A DNA stretch of 64,000 nucleotides from Nocardia cyriacigeorgica (GTDB lineage Bacteria > Actinomycetota > Actinomycetes > Mycobacteriales > Mycobacteriaceae): the NCBI RefSeq assembly GCF_029868385.1, contig NZ_JARWNX010000056.1, forward strand, positions 62,001 through 126,000, read 5' to 3'. Each line of letters starts with the position of its first letter. Within the stretch, counting starts at the first letter, position 1. A program made the position numbers and the translations under genes. The notes below the pieces were generated by a model, which worked only from the letters and a program-made list of their open reading frames with translations, searched no databases and was not told where the DNA came from. Shown one piece after another: positions 33,753 to 42,249 of this stretch.

Positions 33753-34307
33753 TCAACCGCAGGCCGGTGTGCGGTAATCGGCGGAACGCAGGATGCCGCA
33801 CAGGTCGGTGCGCGAGATCTTCCACACGCCGTCGACGTACACGAAATGCACCACGGTGGTACGGATCTGGGTGCCGCTGCCGTCCTTGTCCAACCGCATG
33901 GTCGCGGCCAGGGTGCCGTCGTGGTTGTCGAACACCGGGTCGGTGACGCCGTAGACGGCGCGCGGATTGTCCTGTAAGGCCCGGTACATGTCCGGGATGG
34001 CGTCGCGGAAGGCCTCACCGTCCTCGATGAGGGCGGTGCGTTCGCTGTCGGGCAGCGACGGGTCGAGCGCCCGTTTGATCTGGGCGTCGAGTTCGGCGGC
34101 GGTCGGCAGGACCCGCGCCGCGATCGAGGACGAGGTGGCCGCCGCCGAGGACGACAGCGCCGCGTTCGCCGAGGCACGGGCCGCGGCGACGGCATCGTCG
34201 TCGACTCCCGAACCACAGGCCGAGGTAACGGCCACCGCGGCCAGCGCCGCGGCCGCCAGTGCGGCGCGGACGGGACGGCCGGCGCGGGAGAAGTGTGTGT
34301 AACGCAT
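33753..34307 (-). CDS. MTB12-like secreted lipoprotein
   Basis: A 184-residue lipoprotein: basic start, Ala-rich signal segment and lipobox VTSAC (Cys near residue 31). A Ser/Ala linker follows, then a domain resembling the low-molecular-weight antigen MTB12 C-terminal domain (LPTAAELDAQIKRALDPSLPDSERTALIEDGEAFRDAIPDM, quoted here only as the region at about residues 66-106, and VHFVYVDGVWKISRTDLC). The ATG at 34307 is preferred over GTG one codon upstream. It lies six bases after an unknown gene and 28 before the MMPL gene, which suggests an accessory role for the transporter on the outside of the membrane. Confidence 0.8.
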   Translation of the reverse strand: MRYTHFSRAGRPVRAALAAAALAAVAVTSACGSGVDDDAVAAARASANAALSSSAAATSSSIAARVLPTAAELDAQIKRALDPSLPDSERTALIEDGEAFRDAIPDMYRALQDNPRAVYGVTDPVFDNHDGTLAATMRLDKDGSGTQIRTTVVHFVYVDGVWKISRTDLCGILRSADYRTPACG

Positions 34308-34313
34308 CACTAC

Positions 34314-34742
34314 CTACATACCATCGATCACGGAGCTTATTCGGCCCAGCAGCGCGCGGACCGTGGTGATATCGCGGTCGGCGACGGTCGCCACCGCCTC
34401 GGGCACCAGGTCACGCACCAGGGCGACGACACTGCGTTCGTCGTCGAGGTCGATATCGGTGACCCTGACCTCGGCGACCGCGACGACATCCTCGGGTGCG
34501 GGCACGTCGGTATCGAGGTCGGGCCGGTAGATCTCGAGGCGCAGGGTGGAACGGACGGTGCGGAACGCGAACGGACGGCCGTCGTCGGTCGTCCCGAAGC
34601 CATGAGCAAACGAACCAATCGTTAAGTCGTCGATCGAAAATCCCGAGGGATGTTCTGATTTCAACCGGAACTCCTGACATCGGACGTTGTGCGGACTCAA
34701 CCGTAACTCCCCATCACAAATATCCGTTCGACGCGTGCACAA
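34314..34742 (-). CDS. Hypothetical protein, first gene of the MTB12-MMPL operon; start uncertain
   Basis: The well-supported part is the last about 100 residues: GSFAHGFGTTDDGRPFAFRT, an EIYRPDLDTDVPAPEDVVAVAE stretch and a C-terminal VADRDITTVRALLGRISSVIDG. This is a small acidic cytoplasmic protein. The GTG at 34742 gives 142 residues, but bases about 34625-34742 are AT-rich with poor third-position bias, so the true start is probably a non-ATG codon near 34620-34680. Family unknown to me. It is followed after six bases by the lipoprotein gene, and it diverges from lppL. Confidence 0.6.
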   Translation of the reverse strand: MCTRRTDICDGELRLSPHNVRCQEFRLKSEHPSGFSIDDLTIGSFAHGFGTTDDGRPFAFRTVRSTLRLEIYRPDLDTDVPAPEDVVAVAEVRVTDIDLDDERSVVALVRDLVPEAVATVADRDITTVRALLGRISSVIDGM

Positions 34743-34823
34743 ACCCCCTCCCGCGTGGTCACAGCACCGACGTGGTCAGATTGTGAGGTTCGCGGTTGTG
34801 TCATCGGTAGAAGGAGTTCGTGG

Positions 34824-35855
34824 ATGCGCCCACGTGGCTCGGTCCCCGCAATACTGGCAGGTGTGACGGTATGCGCGCTGCTGGCGGGCTGTTCCTCCGA
34901 CACCGATCCGGACCGGGTGCCCACCCGTGATCCTGCCACCGCCGCGGTCGCGCCCGAACAGAGCGCCACCCCCGCCGGGACGGTCCTGCCGCTGGCCCAG
35001 CCGGTCGGCGCACTGCTCAGTGAGGCGAAGACCGGCCGCCTCGCCGCCCTCGACGCGCGCGGCGACACCGCCGCCCTCTATCTGATCGATCCCGCGAATC
35101 CCGCGCCGGAGGCGGGTACGACGGTCACCTTGCCCGCACCGGGTGCCACCGTCGCTCAGGGCGCGCCGGGCGAAGTGCTGATCCCGTCCACCGACCGGGT
35201 GGTGCGCGTCGACGTCACCACCGGCGCCCACACCGAGATCCCGATCGACGGTGACGCACGGTCGGTCCGGTTGGGCGCCGACGGCGGATTGATCGTCGGC
35301 ACCGCCGACGGCCGGGTGCTCTGGCTCGACGCGCAGGGCCGGATGAGTGACAGCGTGGACGGGCTGATCTCCGCGGATGCGCTGGCCGTCGCCGATGGCC
35401 GGGTGGCGGTGCTGGACCGGCATCAGACCTCGATCACCGAGATCGACCCCGCCGAAGACCACCTCGGTCTGGCGCTGCGCACCGGTGACGGCGCCACCAA
35501 CATGATCGGCGACCGGTTCGGCCGCATCGTCGTCACCGACACCGCGGGCGGGGAGCTGCTGGTCTACACGACCGCGCCGCTCGTATTGCATCAGCGTTTC
35601 CCGGTAAGATCATCGCCTTACGCGCTCGCCTACGACCAACGGTCGGACACGGTGTGGGTGACGTGTACGCAGAGCAACGAAGTCGTCGGTTTCGATCTGT
35701 CGACGGGTATACCGGAGGAAGTGGGCCGCTACCCCACCGTCGGGCAACCGAACTCGGTGACCGTCGATGAGCGCAGCGGCGATCTGTTCGTCGGGTCCGC
35801 GACCGGTGACGGTCTGCAACGGATTCGCGCGGACGAGCGGAAGAGAGGGCAGTGA
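34824..35855 (+). CDS. lppL: LppL-like lipoprotein with beta-propeller repeats
   Basis: A 343-residue lipoprotein with signal MRPRGSVPAILAGVTVCALL and lipobox LLAGC (Cys near 23). The mature part consists of repeated beta blades (GRVLWLDAQGRMSD, GRIVVTDTAGGELLVY, DTVWVTCTQSNEVVGFDL, GDLFVGSATGDGLQR), a WD40/YVTN-like propeller exposed outside the membrane. Start chosen because GAAGGAG lies eight bases upstream. Directly followed by DUF5703 and pyrD, as Rv2138-Rv2139 in M. tuberculosis. Function unknown. Confidence 0.85.
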   Translation: MRPRGSVPAILAGVTVCALLAGCSSDTDPDRVPTRDPATAAVAPEQSATPAGTVLPLAQPVGALLSEAKTGRLAALDARGDTAALYLIDPANPAPEAGTTVTLPAPGATVAQGAPGEVLIPSTDRVVRVDVTTGAHTEIPIDGDARSVRLGADGGLIVGTADGRVLWLDAQGRMSDSVDGLISADALAVADGRVAVLDRHQTSITEIDPAEDHLGLALRTGDGATNMIGDRFGRIVVTDTAGGELLVYTTAPLVLHQRFPVRSSPYALAYDQRSDTVWVTCTQSNEVVGFDLSTGIPEEVGRYPTVGQPNSVTVDERSGDLFVGSATGDGLQRIRADERKRGQ

Positions 35856-36106
35856 TGGCAGCGAGTCGGCGCGCGGCGCTACCGGTCGGCTGGGAAACCA
35901 GCACCGATGACTACGAGTACGTGCCGCTGCGGCTGCCACCGGAGGTGACACGGGTGACGGCATCGATGCGCCTGGCCATTCAGGCCGAGTACGGCGGATG
36001 GGAACTATCGCGGGTGCGCGCCTACACCGATGGCAGCCGCCGGGTGCTGCTTCGCCGCCGCCGCACCCCGCTGAGCAGCCCGGTGACCGCCGAGCCGGGG
36101 ATGTGA
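35855..36106 (+). CDS. DUF5703 family small protein
   Basis: An 83-residue basic protein containing WETSTDDYEYVPLRLPPEVT and GGWELSRVRAYTDGSRRVLL, which fit the actinobacterial DUF5703 pattern. Its ATG shares one base with the lppL stop (TGATG), so translation is coupled, and pyrD starts five bases after its stop. The conserved position between lppL and pyrD supports the call. Function unknown; no membrane helix or signal is seen. Confidence 0.8.
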   Translation: MAASRRAALPVGWETSTDDYEYVPLRLPPEVTRVTASMRLAIQAEYGGWELSRVRAYTDGSRRVLLRRRRTPLSSPVTAEPGM

Positions 36107-36111
36107 GTTCG

Positions 36112-37194
36112 ATGCTGTACCGATTATTGCTGCGGTTGATGTTCCTGGTTCCGCCCGAGCGTATTCATCATCTCGTCTTCGCCGCCCTGCGTGCGGCCAC
36201 CGCCTTCCCCCCATCGCGCGCCCTGCTGAACCGGCTGCTGGTGAGCGACGACCCGATTCTGCGCAGCACCGTATTCGGTGTCGAGTTCCCCGCGCCGCTG
36301 GGTCTGGCCGCCGGTTTCGACAAGAACGCCACCGGCGCCGACGCCTGGGGCGCGATGGGTTTCGGATTCGCCGAGATCGGCACCGTCACCGCACAGGCCC
36401 AGCCCGGCAATCCGGCGCCGCGACTGTTCCGGCTGCCCGCCGACCGCGCGCTGATCAACCGGATGGGTTTCAACAACGAGGGCGCGGCCGCGGCCGCGGC
36501 GCGACTGCATGCGCGTCGTCGCCCGACGGTGCCGATCGGCGCCAATATCGGCAAGACCAAGGTCGTCGAACCCGAGCACGCCGCCGACGATTACGCCACC
36601 AGCGCGCGACTGCTGGGTCCGCTCGCCGATTTCGTGGTGGTCAACGTCAGCTCCCCCAATACCCCAGGGCTGCGGGATCTCCAGGCGGTGGAATCGCTGC
36701 GCCCGCTGCTGCGCGCGGTGCTCGACACCGTCGAGGTGCCGGTGCTGGTGAAGATCGCACCGGATCTGTCCGACGAGGACATCGACGCGGTCGCCGATCT
36801 CGCGGTGGAACTGGGGCTGGCCGGGATCGTGGCCACCAACACCACGATCGGTCGCACGGGCCTGGCCAGCGATGCCGCGCGGGTCGCGGAGGTCGGTGCG
36901 GGTGGACTGTCGGGTCCCCCGGTCGCGGATCGGTCGCTGGAGGTGCTGCGCCGGTTGTATGCGCGCGTCGGTGACCGGCTGGTGCTGGTGTCGGTGGGCG
37001 GTATCGAATCCGTCGATCAGGCATGGGAACGCATACGCGCCGGAGCGAGCCTGTTGCAGGGCTACACCGGCTTCATCTACGGCGGTCTGCTGTGGACCCG
37101 CCGCATCCATCGCGGTCTCGCACAGAAGCTGCGCGACAACGGGTATGCGAGTCTGGCCGAGGCCGTCGGTTCCGGACACGCCGCGCGCACCTGA
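36112..37194 (+). CDS. pyrD: Dihydroorotate dehydrogenase (quinone), class 2
   Basis: PyrD oxidises dihydroorotate to orotate with quinone as acceptor in pyrimidine synthesis, bound to the inner membrane. The 360-residue product has a hydrophobic N-terminal helix (MLYRLLLRLMFLVPPE) for quinone access, GLAAGFDKNATG and RMGFNNEG for FMN, the catalytic Ser in NVSSPNTPGLR, and the phosphate-binding VGGIESVDQAWERIRAGASL and YTGFIYGG. Start ATG at 36112 is five bases after DUF5703. Length and motifs are those of class 2 enzymes. Confidence 0.95.
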   Translation: MLYRLLLRLMFLVPPERIHHLVFAALRAATAFPPSRALLNRLLVSDDPILRSTVFGVEFPAPLGLAAGFDKNATGADAWGAMGFGFAEIGTVTAQAQPGNPAPRLFRLPADRALINRMGFNNEGAAAAAARLHARRRPTVPIGANIGKTKVVEPEHAADDYATSARLLGPLADFVVVNVSSPNTPGLRDLQAVESLRPLLRAVLDTVEVPVLVKIAPDLSDEDIDAVADLAVELGLAGIVATNTTIGRTGLASDAARVAEVGAGGLSGPPVADRSLEVLRRLYARVGDRLVLVSVGGIESVDQAWERIRAGASLLQGYTGFIYGGLLWTRRIHRGLAQKLRDNGYASLAEAVGSGHAART

Positions 37195-37215
37195 ATCCGG
37201 GGCACGCGGCGCAGT

Positions 37216-37581
37216 TCAGCTGAGCACGCACGGTGGGCCGCCCGCGAACCGGAAATCCTCGTCCAGGTCCGCGGGCACCGTCGCGCCCTCGAGCAGCCGG
37301 GCGCTGAGCCGCTTGTAGAGCAGCACCACGGCATGTTCCCAGAGCAGCCCGAGCATGCCGGCGCAGTTCGCGCCGCGGGCCAGGGCGCCCTGGTCGTACA
37401 CCAGGGCCGGATCGCTGACGATCTCGTCGAGTTCCATACCGGCGCGGGCCTGTTCGACGGTCAGACGCCGATCCGGTAACCAGCTCAGCCGCCACGACAC
37501 GGTGGTGTGGCCGGGCACGCGATGGGCGGTCTCGGGGGTGATATCGCTGGTCATCGACCAGTCGGTGGAATAGATGGTCAC
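37216..37581 (-). CDS. Hypothetical protein
   Basis: A 121-residue cytoplasmic protein, GTG start after GGAGG, convergent with pyrD. Visible phrases are VSWRLSWLPDRRLTVEQARAG, a helix with MELDEIV, and a Cys-containing stretch RGANCAGMLGLLWEHAVVLLYKR. The DRRLTVEQARAGMELDEIV pattern occurs in small actinobacterial hypothetical proteins I have seen, but no family name can be given. It diverges from the PfkB-fold gene, so the repeats at 37832-37891 could influence it as well. Confidence 0.65.
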   Translation of the reverse strand: MTIYSTDWSMTSDITPETAHRVPGHTTVSWRLSWLPDRRLTVEQARAGMELDEIVSDPALVYDQGALARGANCAGMLGLLWEHAVVLLYKRLSARLLEGATVPADLDEDFRFAGGPPCVLS

Positions 37582-37831
37582 AGCTGCCTCCTGACGTACT
37601 CCGGCACCGAGACCGGGCCGGGCCCGTGCCCGGCGCGGCGTCGCTGCCGTCGTATGGAGCGGGATGGATGTGGGCGTTCACACCGAGGGTGTGGATGCGT
37701 CCGGGTCCGTCCCGACGCGGCCGGCGGGCTGTGTATGCCTGCGGCGGCGGCTGCGGTTCATCAGCGTCGTTGTCATCACCAGGGCCTCCCGTCCGTCTGG
37801 TGCGGCGCTATCTCACCACCCAGTGTGTCAT

Positions 37832-37891
37832 TTGCCGGGAGTGGCGGTCAATTGCCGTTGCGATATGGTAATTGCCGGAAGTGCTGGTCGT
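37832..37891 (+). repeat. Three direct repeats with an exact 20-bp period upstream of the PfkB-fold gene
   Basis: TTGCCG starts at 37832, 37852 and 37872. The first and third 19-mers agree at about 15 positions (TTGCCGGRAGTG..GGTC). All three share TTGCCG and a GGT about 15 bases on. A 20-bp period puts each copy on the same face of the helix, as in multi-site operators. The array lies in the 333-base gap between two divergent genes, 24-45 bases before the possible starts of the PfkB-fold gene. The rest of that gap (37582-37831) holds nothing I can assign. Confidence 0.6.
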
Positions 37892-37935
37892 TAAACCTCG
37901 TTCACGACCGGGAAATGCCGAAAGGGTGGGTCGCC

Positions 37936-39420
37936 ATGGTCCAGCAGGACTCGGGCATGGTCGCCGTGCGCAATATCCTCACTCGTCTGTGCAAGCGGTC
38001 CGGGTTGAGCCCGGAACGGTTGCGCACCACCGAGATCGACGTGGGTCCGCTCCTGGATCTGCCCGCGGTGCGCCGCCACGCCCGCCGCGCCGGACTCACT
38101 CCCGAACATGCGGTGCTACCGGTGGTCCGCGATCTCGCGCGGCATCTGCCCGCCACGCATCGCCTCATCACCGATGCCGAATTGTCACTCGGACTGTTAC
38201 GCGACCCGACTCCTGAGGGCGTGGATCCGGGCCTGCTCTACGCCCAGGATCTCGGCGAACGCCGCGAGTACCTCACCCAGCAGTGGCGGCTGCTGCACGA
38301 GATCGCGGGCGCCGAGCACATCCCGCCCGCCCCGACGGTCCGGTCGTTGCGCGCCAGCCCGGAGCGGCGCGCGTTCAGCGCACTGGCCGAACTGCTGACC
38401 ACCGGCCCGGTATTCGGCACCGCGGTCGAACATCGCCCCGAACCCGTACCGGCCACGGGCGAAATCAAGCCCGCGCCCGGTGTGCTGACGGTGATCGGTG
38501 ACGCCGTCATCGACCACATCTACCGCGTCGATCGCGTCCCCGCCGCGGGCACCTCCACACGCGGCACCTTCGAAGAGCACCCCGGCGGCAAGGGGCTCAA
38601 CCGTGCGGTGGCCGCGGCCCGCCTCGGCTTGGATGTGCGGCTGGTGGCCGCGGTCGGCGACGATGAGGCGGGCCGCCGGATCCTGGATTATCTGCGGGAG
38701 GAGAACATCGACACCGAGTTGGTGACCGTCGTCCGTGACGCCGCCACCCCGGTGACCTCGGTGATGATCACCGCGACGGGTGTGGCGGCCAGTATCGGCT
38801 GCAAGGACGACCGTATCCGGCTCGGCGAACGCGAACTCACCGGCAGCGCCCTGCATGCCGCGCTCGCGGCCTCGGATGCGGTGCTGTTGACCTTCGAGCA
38901 GCCGCTGCCGGTGATCGAGCAGGTGATGGCGCGGGTGCGGCGGATGCGGCCGCGGCCACTGCTGATGGTGCATCCGGCACCGCCGGTGGACGCGCCACAG
39001 CATCTGTATCAGCACCTGGGGGCCGTCGACTATCTGATGGGCGCCACCTGGGAGCTGGATGCCATGGTGCCCGAGGTGAAGGCCACCTCCGGTGATCACA
39101 TCGCCAGGCATCTGCGCGCCCTCGGCGTCCGAACCGTGTGCGTCATCGATGATTTCGCGTGCACGGTGCGGTCGGAGGAGGTGGATCTCGACGTCGGCCG
39201 CTTCCCCGCCGCGCTCAGTGATTCACCGGGTGCCCGTGCCGCGTTCGCGGGGGCTCTGGCGTATAGGCTCCTGTCGGCGCGTCGACCCGCACAGGAACAG
39301 GACTATGTGTGGGCGACCGCTGCGATGGTGGCGACCCAGTCCTTCGGCGACATTCCGGGCGCCATGCCGCTGGCAGGCGAGATCGACCGACTCGTCCGGC
39401 TCGGGCCGGACGAGCGCTGA
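37936..39420 (+). CDS. PfkB-fold protein with N-terminal helical domain; likely inactive kinase or sensor/regulator
   Basis: A 494-residue protein. Residues 1-150 are an unrecognised basic helical domain (VAVRNILTRLCKRSGLSPER, LPAVRRHARRAGLTPEHAVL) with helix-turn-helix-like spacing. Residues about 175-490 are a PfkB/ribokinase fold: VIGDAVIDHIYRVDRVP, EHPGGKGLNRAVAAARLGLD (signature 1), VAAVGDDEAGRRI. At the normally invariant GAGD motif, where Asp is the catalytic base, the sequence is SPGARAAFAGALA, so the Asp is Ala. I infer a pseudokinase that may bind a sugar or nucleoside. ATG at 37936 follows AAAGGGTGGG; ATG at 37915 is an alternative. A GTP cyclohydrolase II gene follows. Confidence 0.8.
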   Translation: MVQQDSGMVAVRNILTRLCKRSGLSPERLRTTEIDVGPLLDLPAVRRHARRAGLTPEHAVLPVVRDLARHLPATHRLITDAELSLGLLRDPTPEGVDPGLLYAQDLGERREYLTQQWRLLHEIAGAEHIPPAPTVRSLRASPERRAFSALAELLTTGPVFGTAVEHRPEPVPATGEIKPAPGVLTVIGDAVIDHIYRVDRVPAAGTSTRGTFEEHPGGKGLNRAVAAARLGLDVRLVAAVGDDEAGRRILDYLREENIDTELVTVVRDAATPVTSVMITATGVAASIGCKDDRIRLGERELTGSALHAALAASDAVLLTFEQPLPVIEQVMARVRRMRPRPLLMVHPAPPVDAPQHLYQHLGAVDYLMGATWELDAMVPEVKATSGDHIARHLRALGVRTVCVIDDFACTVRSEEVDLDVGRFPAALSDSPGARAAFAGALAYRLLSARRPAQEQDYVWATAAMVATQSFGDIPGAMPLAGEIDRLVRLGPDER

Positions 39421-39511
39421 CCACAACCACAGCAGGATCGGTGCGGCCGCGCTCGCGCTGCACGCACCGAACCGGCGGGGCGCATACGCCCCGTACGACA
39501 CAGGAGGCGCG

Positions 39512-40180
39512 TTGACCACAGTTGCGGTACCGACCGGCGACACCGGTCACCGGTTCACCCGCGGCGGGCGCGACATCAGGGTTCGGGTACAGGAAGTGGC
39601 GGGCGGCGCCGAGGACGGGCATGTGCTCGTCTTCGGTGAACCCGATGACGGCTGCCTGGTCCGGGTCCATTCGCGCTGCCTCTACGGCGAGGCACTCGGT
39701 TCCCAGGATTGCGACTGCGGCCCCGAACTCGCCAAGGCGCTCGACGACATCCAGAGCGAGGGCTCGGGCGTGCTGATCTACCTCGAGCAGGAGGGCCGCG
39801 GCTGCGGCCTGATCGCCAAGGCACACGGCTACCGGGAAAGTGAACGCTCCGGCGCCGACACCTTCACCAGCTATGAGCGCCTCGGCCTGCCCGCCGACGC
39901 CCGCACCTACACCCACGCCGCGACGAGCCTGCTCGAACTGGGACTGGGCCGGGTGCGGCTGCTCACCAACAACCCCGACAAGGTCACCGCCCTGCGCGAG
40001 GCCGGGATCGAGGTCACCGCCGTCCCACTGGCCACCGCACCACTGAGCGAGCGGGCGGCGCAATATCTCGAGGCCAAACGGCAACGGCGCGGGCACTGGA
40101 TCCCCGTCGACACCGCGGTATGGGCGTCGAACCCGGCGCTGCTCGGCGAGCCCGAACCGCAGCCCCAGGGCCACCACTGA
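39512..40180 (+). CDS. ribA: GTP cyclohydrolase II (stand-alone)
   Basis: A 222-residue GTP cyclohydrolase II, which opens GTP to the diaminopyrimidine that starts riboflavin synthesis. The zinc cysteines are in VRVHSRCLYGEALGSQDCDC. The substrate/catalytic block reads YLEQEGRGCGLIAKAHGY, keeping the Tyr whose loss alters products in some Streptomyces paralogues, and LLTNNPDKVTALREAGIEV completes the GTP site. TTG start, fixed by AGGAGG at 39502-39507. It lacks the DHBP synthase half and other rib genes are absent, so it may serve a specialised pathway with the PfkB-fold protein 92 bases upstream. A strong hairpin follows. Confidence 0.9.
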   Translation: MTTVAVPTGDTGHRFTRGGRDIRVRVQEVAGGAEDGHVLVFGEPDDGCLVRVHSRCLYGEALGSQDCDCGPELAKALDDIQSEGSGVLIYLEQEGRGCGLIAKAHGYRESERSGADTFTSYERLGLPADARTYTHAATSLLELGLGRVRLLTNNPDKVTALREAGIEVTAVPLATAPLSERAAQYLEAKRQRRGHWIPVDTAVWASNPALLGEPEPQPQGHH

Positions 40181-40209
40181 TCCGACTCCGACACCCACCA
40201 GATCGCCTC

Positions 40210-40250
40210 GATGCCGCTGCGGCCGTGGTCACCGCGGCCGCAGCGGCATC
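40210..40250 (+). terminator. Perfect 16-bp hairpin after the GTP cyclohydrolase gene
   Basis: GATGCCGCTGCGGCCG (40210-40225) is exactly complementary to 40235-40250 with a nine-base loop, 30 bases after the stop. A stem this long and GC-rich should terminate the PfkB-ribA transcript. There is no T-tract. Confidence 0.7.
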
Positions 40251-40419
40251 GGCGGGTGCCGTAACCCACATCACAAATGTCCGATTCCGGCTACGATGAG
40301 TGAGCCGCGTCACTCGGTGCCGCGCTATCGGTGAGCCGGTCCGACGACATCGGATGTCGTGACCGCTGCCGATGCGCCGAACGCCGGGGCGCCACATGCA
40401 GCGACATCGGGAACGGAAC

Positions 40420-42249
40420 ATGACCACAACAGACATCGGCTACGCGCACCCCTCAGGCGTCACCGTCTACACGGTGCCACAGGCCTTCCAGCAGACCATC
40501 ACCCTGCGTCCCGACCAGATCGCACTGCGCACCGTCGGCGGCACCCAGGAGATCACCTGGCGCGAATACGGCGAACGGGTGCGCGCGCTCGCCGCCGGGT
40601 TGGCGGCGCTCGGCGTCGGCCACGGCGACACGGTGGGCATCATGCTCACCAACCGACCCGAGTTCAATCTGATCGATACGGCGGCACTGCATCTGGGCGC
40701 CACCCCGTTCTCCATCTACAACACCAGCTCCGCCGAACAGATCACCCACCTGTTCACCAACGCCGCCAACAAGGTGGTCGTCACCGAACAGAAGTTCCTC
40801 GACGTCATCACCGGTTCCGGGGTGCCGATCGAGCATCTGATCGTCGTCGACGGCCCGGTCACCGGGGCCCTCACCCTCGACGACGTCGAATCAACGCCCG
40901 CCGCCGATTTCGATTTCGACGCCGCCTGGCAGGCCGTGCAGCCCGACGATCTGGCCACCCTCATCTACACCTCCGGCACCACCGGCCCACCGAAAGGTGT
41001 GGAGATCACCCACCGCAATGTGCTGGCCCAGGTGATCGCCCTGGTCAACGGCCCGCTCACGGTGGGGATCGACGACCGGATCGTGTCGTATCTGCCCGCC
41101 GCACATGTCGCCGACCGCATTTCCGCGCATGCGATGAACCTGCTCACCGGCATCCAACAGACCACCGTGCCCGATCCGCGCGAGGTGGCCGCCGCACTGC
41201 CCGATGCTCGACCCACCGTGTTCTTCGGCGTGCCACGGGTATGGCAGAAGATCAAGGCGGGTATCGAAGCCAAGCTCGCCACCGAGTCCGGGGTGAAGAA
41301 ATCCTTGGCGATATGGGCCATTGATACCGGTATCGCCGCCGCCCGCGCCGACCTGGCGGGTCACGGGCGCAGTGTGCTGCTGCGTATCCAGCATCCGATC
41401 GCCGACACCCTGGTGCTGTCGAAACTGCGTGCCGCCCTCGGCCTGGATCAATTGAAGGTCGCGTCCTCGGGCGCGGCACCGATTCCGGCGGAAACCCTCG
41501 AATACTTCCTCGGCCTCGGATTCACCGTCTCGGAGGTGTGGGGCATGTCCGAGACCACCGGTGTCGGCACCTACACCGAACTCGACAAGCCACGTCCGGG
41601 CACCGTCGGGCGTCCGGTGGACGGGCTGGAGCTGCGGTTGGACGCCGACGGCGAAGTGCTGGTGCGCGGACCCATCGTCACCCCCGGCTACCGCAATATG
41701 CCCGATAAGACCGCCGAGGCCTTCGACGACGACGGCTGGCTGCGCACCGGCGATGTCGGCACGCTCGACGCCGACGGCTACCTGCGCATCGTCGACCGCA
41801 AGAAGGAACTCATCATCAACGAGGCGGGCAAGAACATCGCCCCCAGCAATATCGAGAACTCGGTCAAGGCGGTGTCGTCGCTGGTCGGGCAGGTCGTGGC
41901 CATCGGCGACGCCAAACCCTATATTTCGGCGCTCATCGTCCTCGATCCCGATATCGCCGCCGTACGCGCCAAGGAACTCGACGCCACCGACACCGATATC
42001 GCCGGACTGGCGCGGCGCCGCGAGATCCTCGACGAGGTGCTGGCCGCGGTGCAGGCGGGCAACAAGAAGCTCTCCCGCGTCGAACAGATCAAACGTTTCA
42101 CCGTGCTCGGCACGGTGTGGGAGCCCGGCGGTGATGAACTCACCCCGAAGATGTCGCTGAAACGTCAGCCGATCGCGGCGAAATACGCCGACGAGATCGC
42201 CGCCCTCTACACCGAACCCGCCGCCGATACGGTCATCAACGTGAAGTAG
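40420..42249 (+). CDS. Long-chain acyl-CoA synthetase (FadD-like)
   Basis: A 609-residue AMP-forming ligase that activates fatty acids with ATP and CoA. The P-loop-like YTSGTTGPPKGVEITHRN, the motif WGMSETTGVGTY, GWLRTGDVGTLDADGYLRIVDRKKELIINEAGKNIAP and the C-terminal KLSRVEQIKRF are all present. The start MTTTDIGYAHPSGV at 40420 is chosen, with GGAACGG upstream; 16 earlier in-frame codons are unlikely to be coding. It lies downstream of the ribA terminator, so it is probably a separate transcript. Chain length and pathway cannot be read from sequence. Confidence 0.9.
   Translation: MTTTDIGYAHPSGVTVYTVPQAFQQTITLRPDQIALRTVGGTQEITWREYGERVRALAAGLAALGVGHGDTVGIMLTNRPEFNLIDTAALHLGATPFSIYNTSSAEQITHLFTNAANKVVVTEQKFLDVITGSGVPIEHLIVVDGPVTGALTLDDVESTPAADFDFDAAWQAVQPDDLATLIYTSGTTGPPKGVEITHRNVLAQVIALVNGPLTVGIDDRIVSYLPAAHVADRISAHAMNLLTGIQQTTVPDPREVAAALPDARPTVFFGVPRVWQKIKAGIEAKLATESGVKKSLAIWAIDTGIAAARADLAGHGRSVLLRIQHPIADTLVLSKLRAALGLDQLKVASSGAAPIPAETLEYFLGLGFTVSEVWGMSETTGVGTYTELDKPRPGTVGRPVDGLELRLDADGEVLVRGPIVTPGYRNMPDKTAEAFDDDGWLRTGDVGTLDADGYLRIVDRKKELIINEAGKNIAPSNIENSVKAVSSLVGQVVAIGDAKPYISALIVLDPDIAAVRAKELDATDTDIAGLARRREILDEVLAAVQAGNKKLSRVEQIKRFTVLGTVWEPGGDELTPKMSLKRQPIAAKYADEIAALYTEPAADTVINVK

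Noticed and set aside
33725..34216. N-terminal extension of the MMPL frame
   Set aside because: It overlaps the MTB12-like lipoprotein gene in another frame and is Arg/Pro-rich.
37832..37891. Three repeats as a small CRISPR array
   Set aside because: Spacers are too short and no cas genes are present; a multi-site operator fits better.
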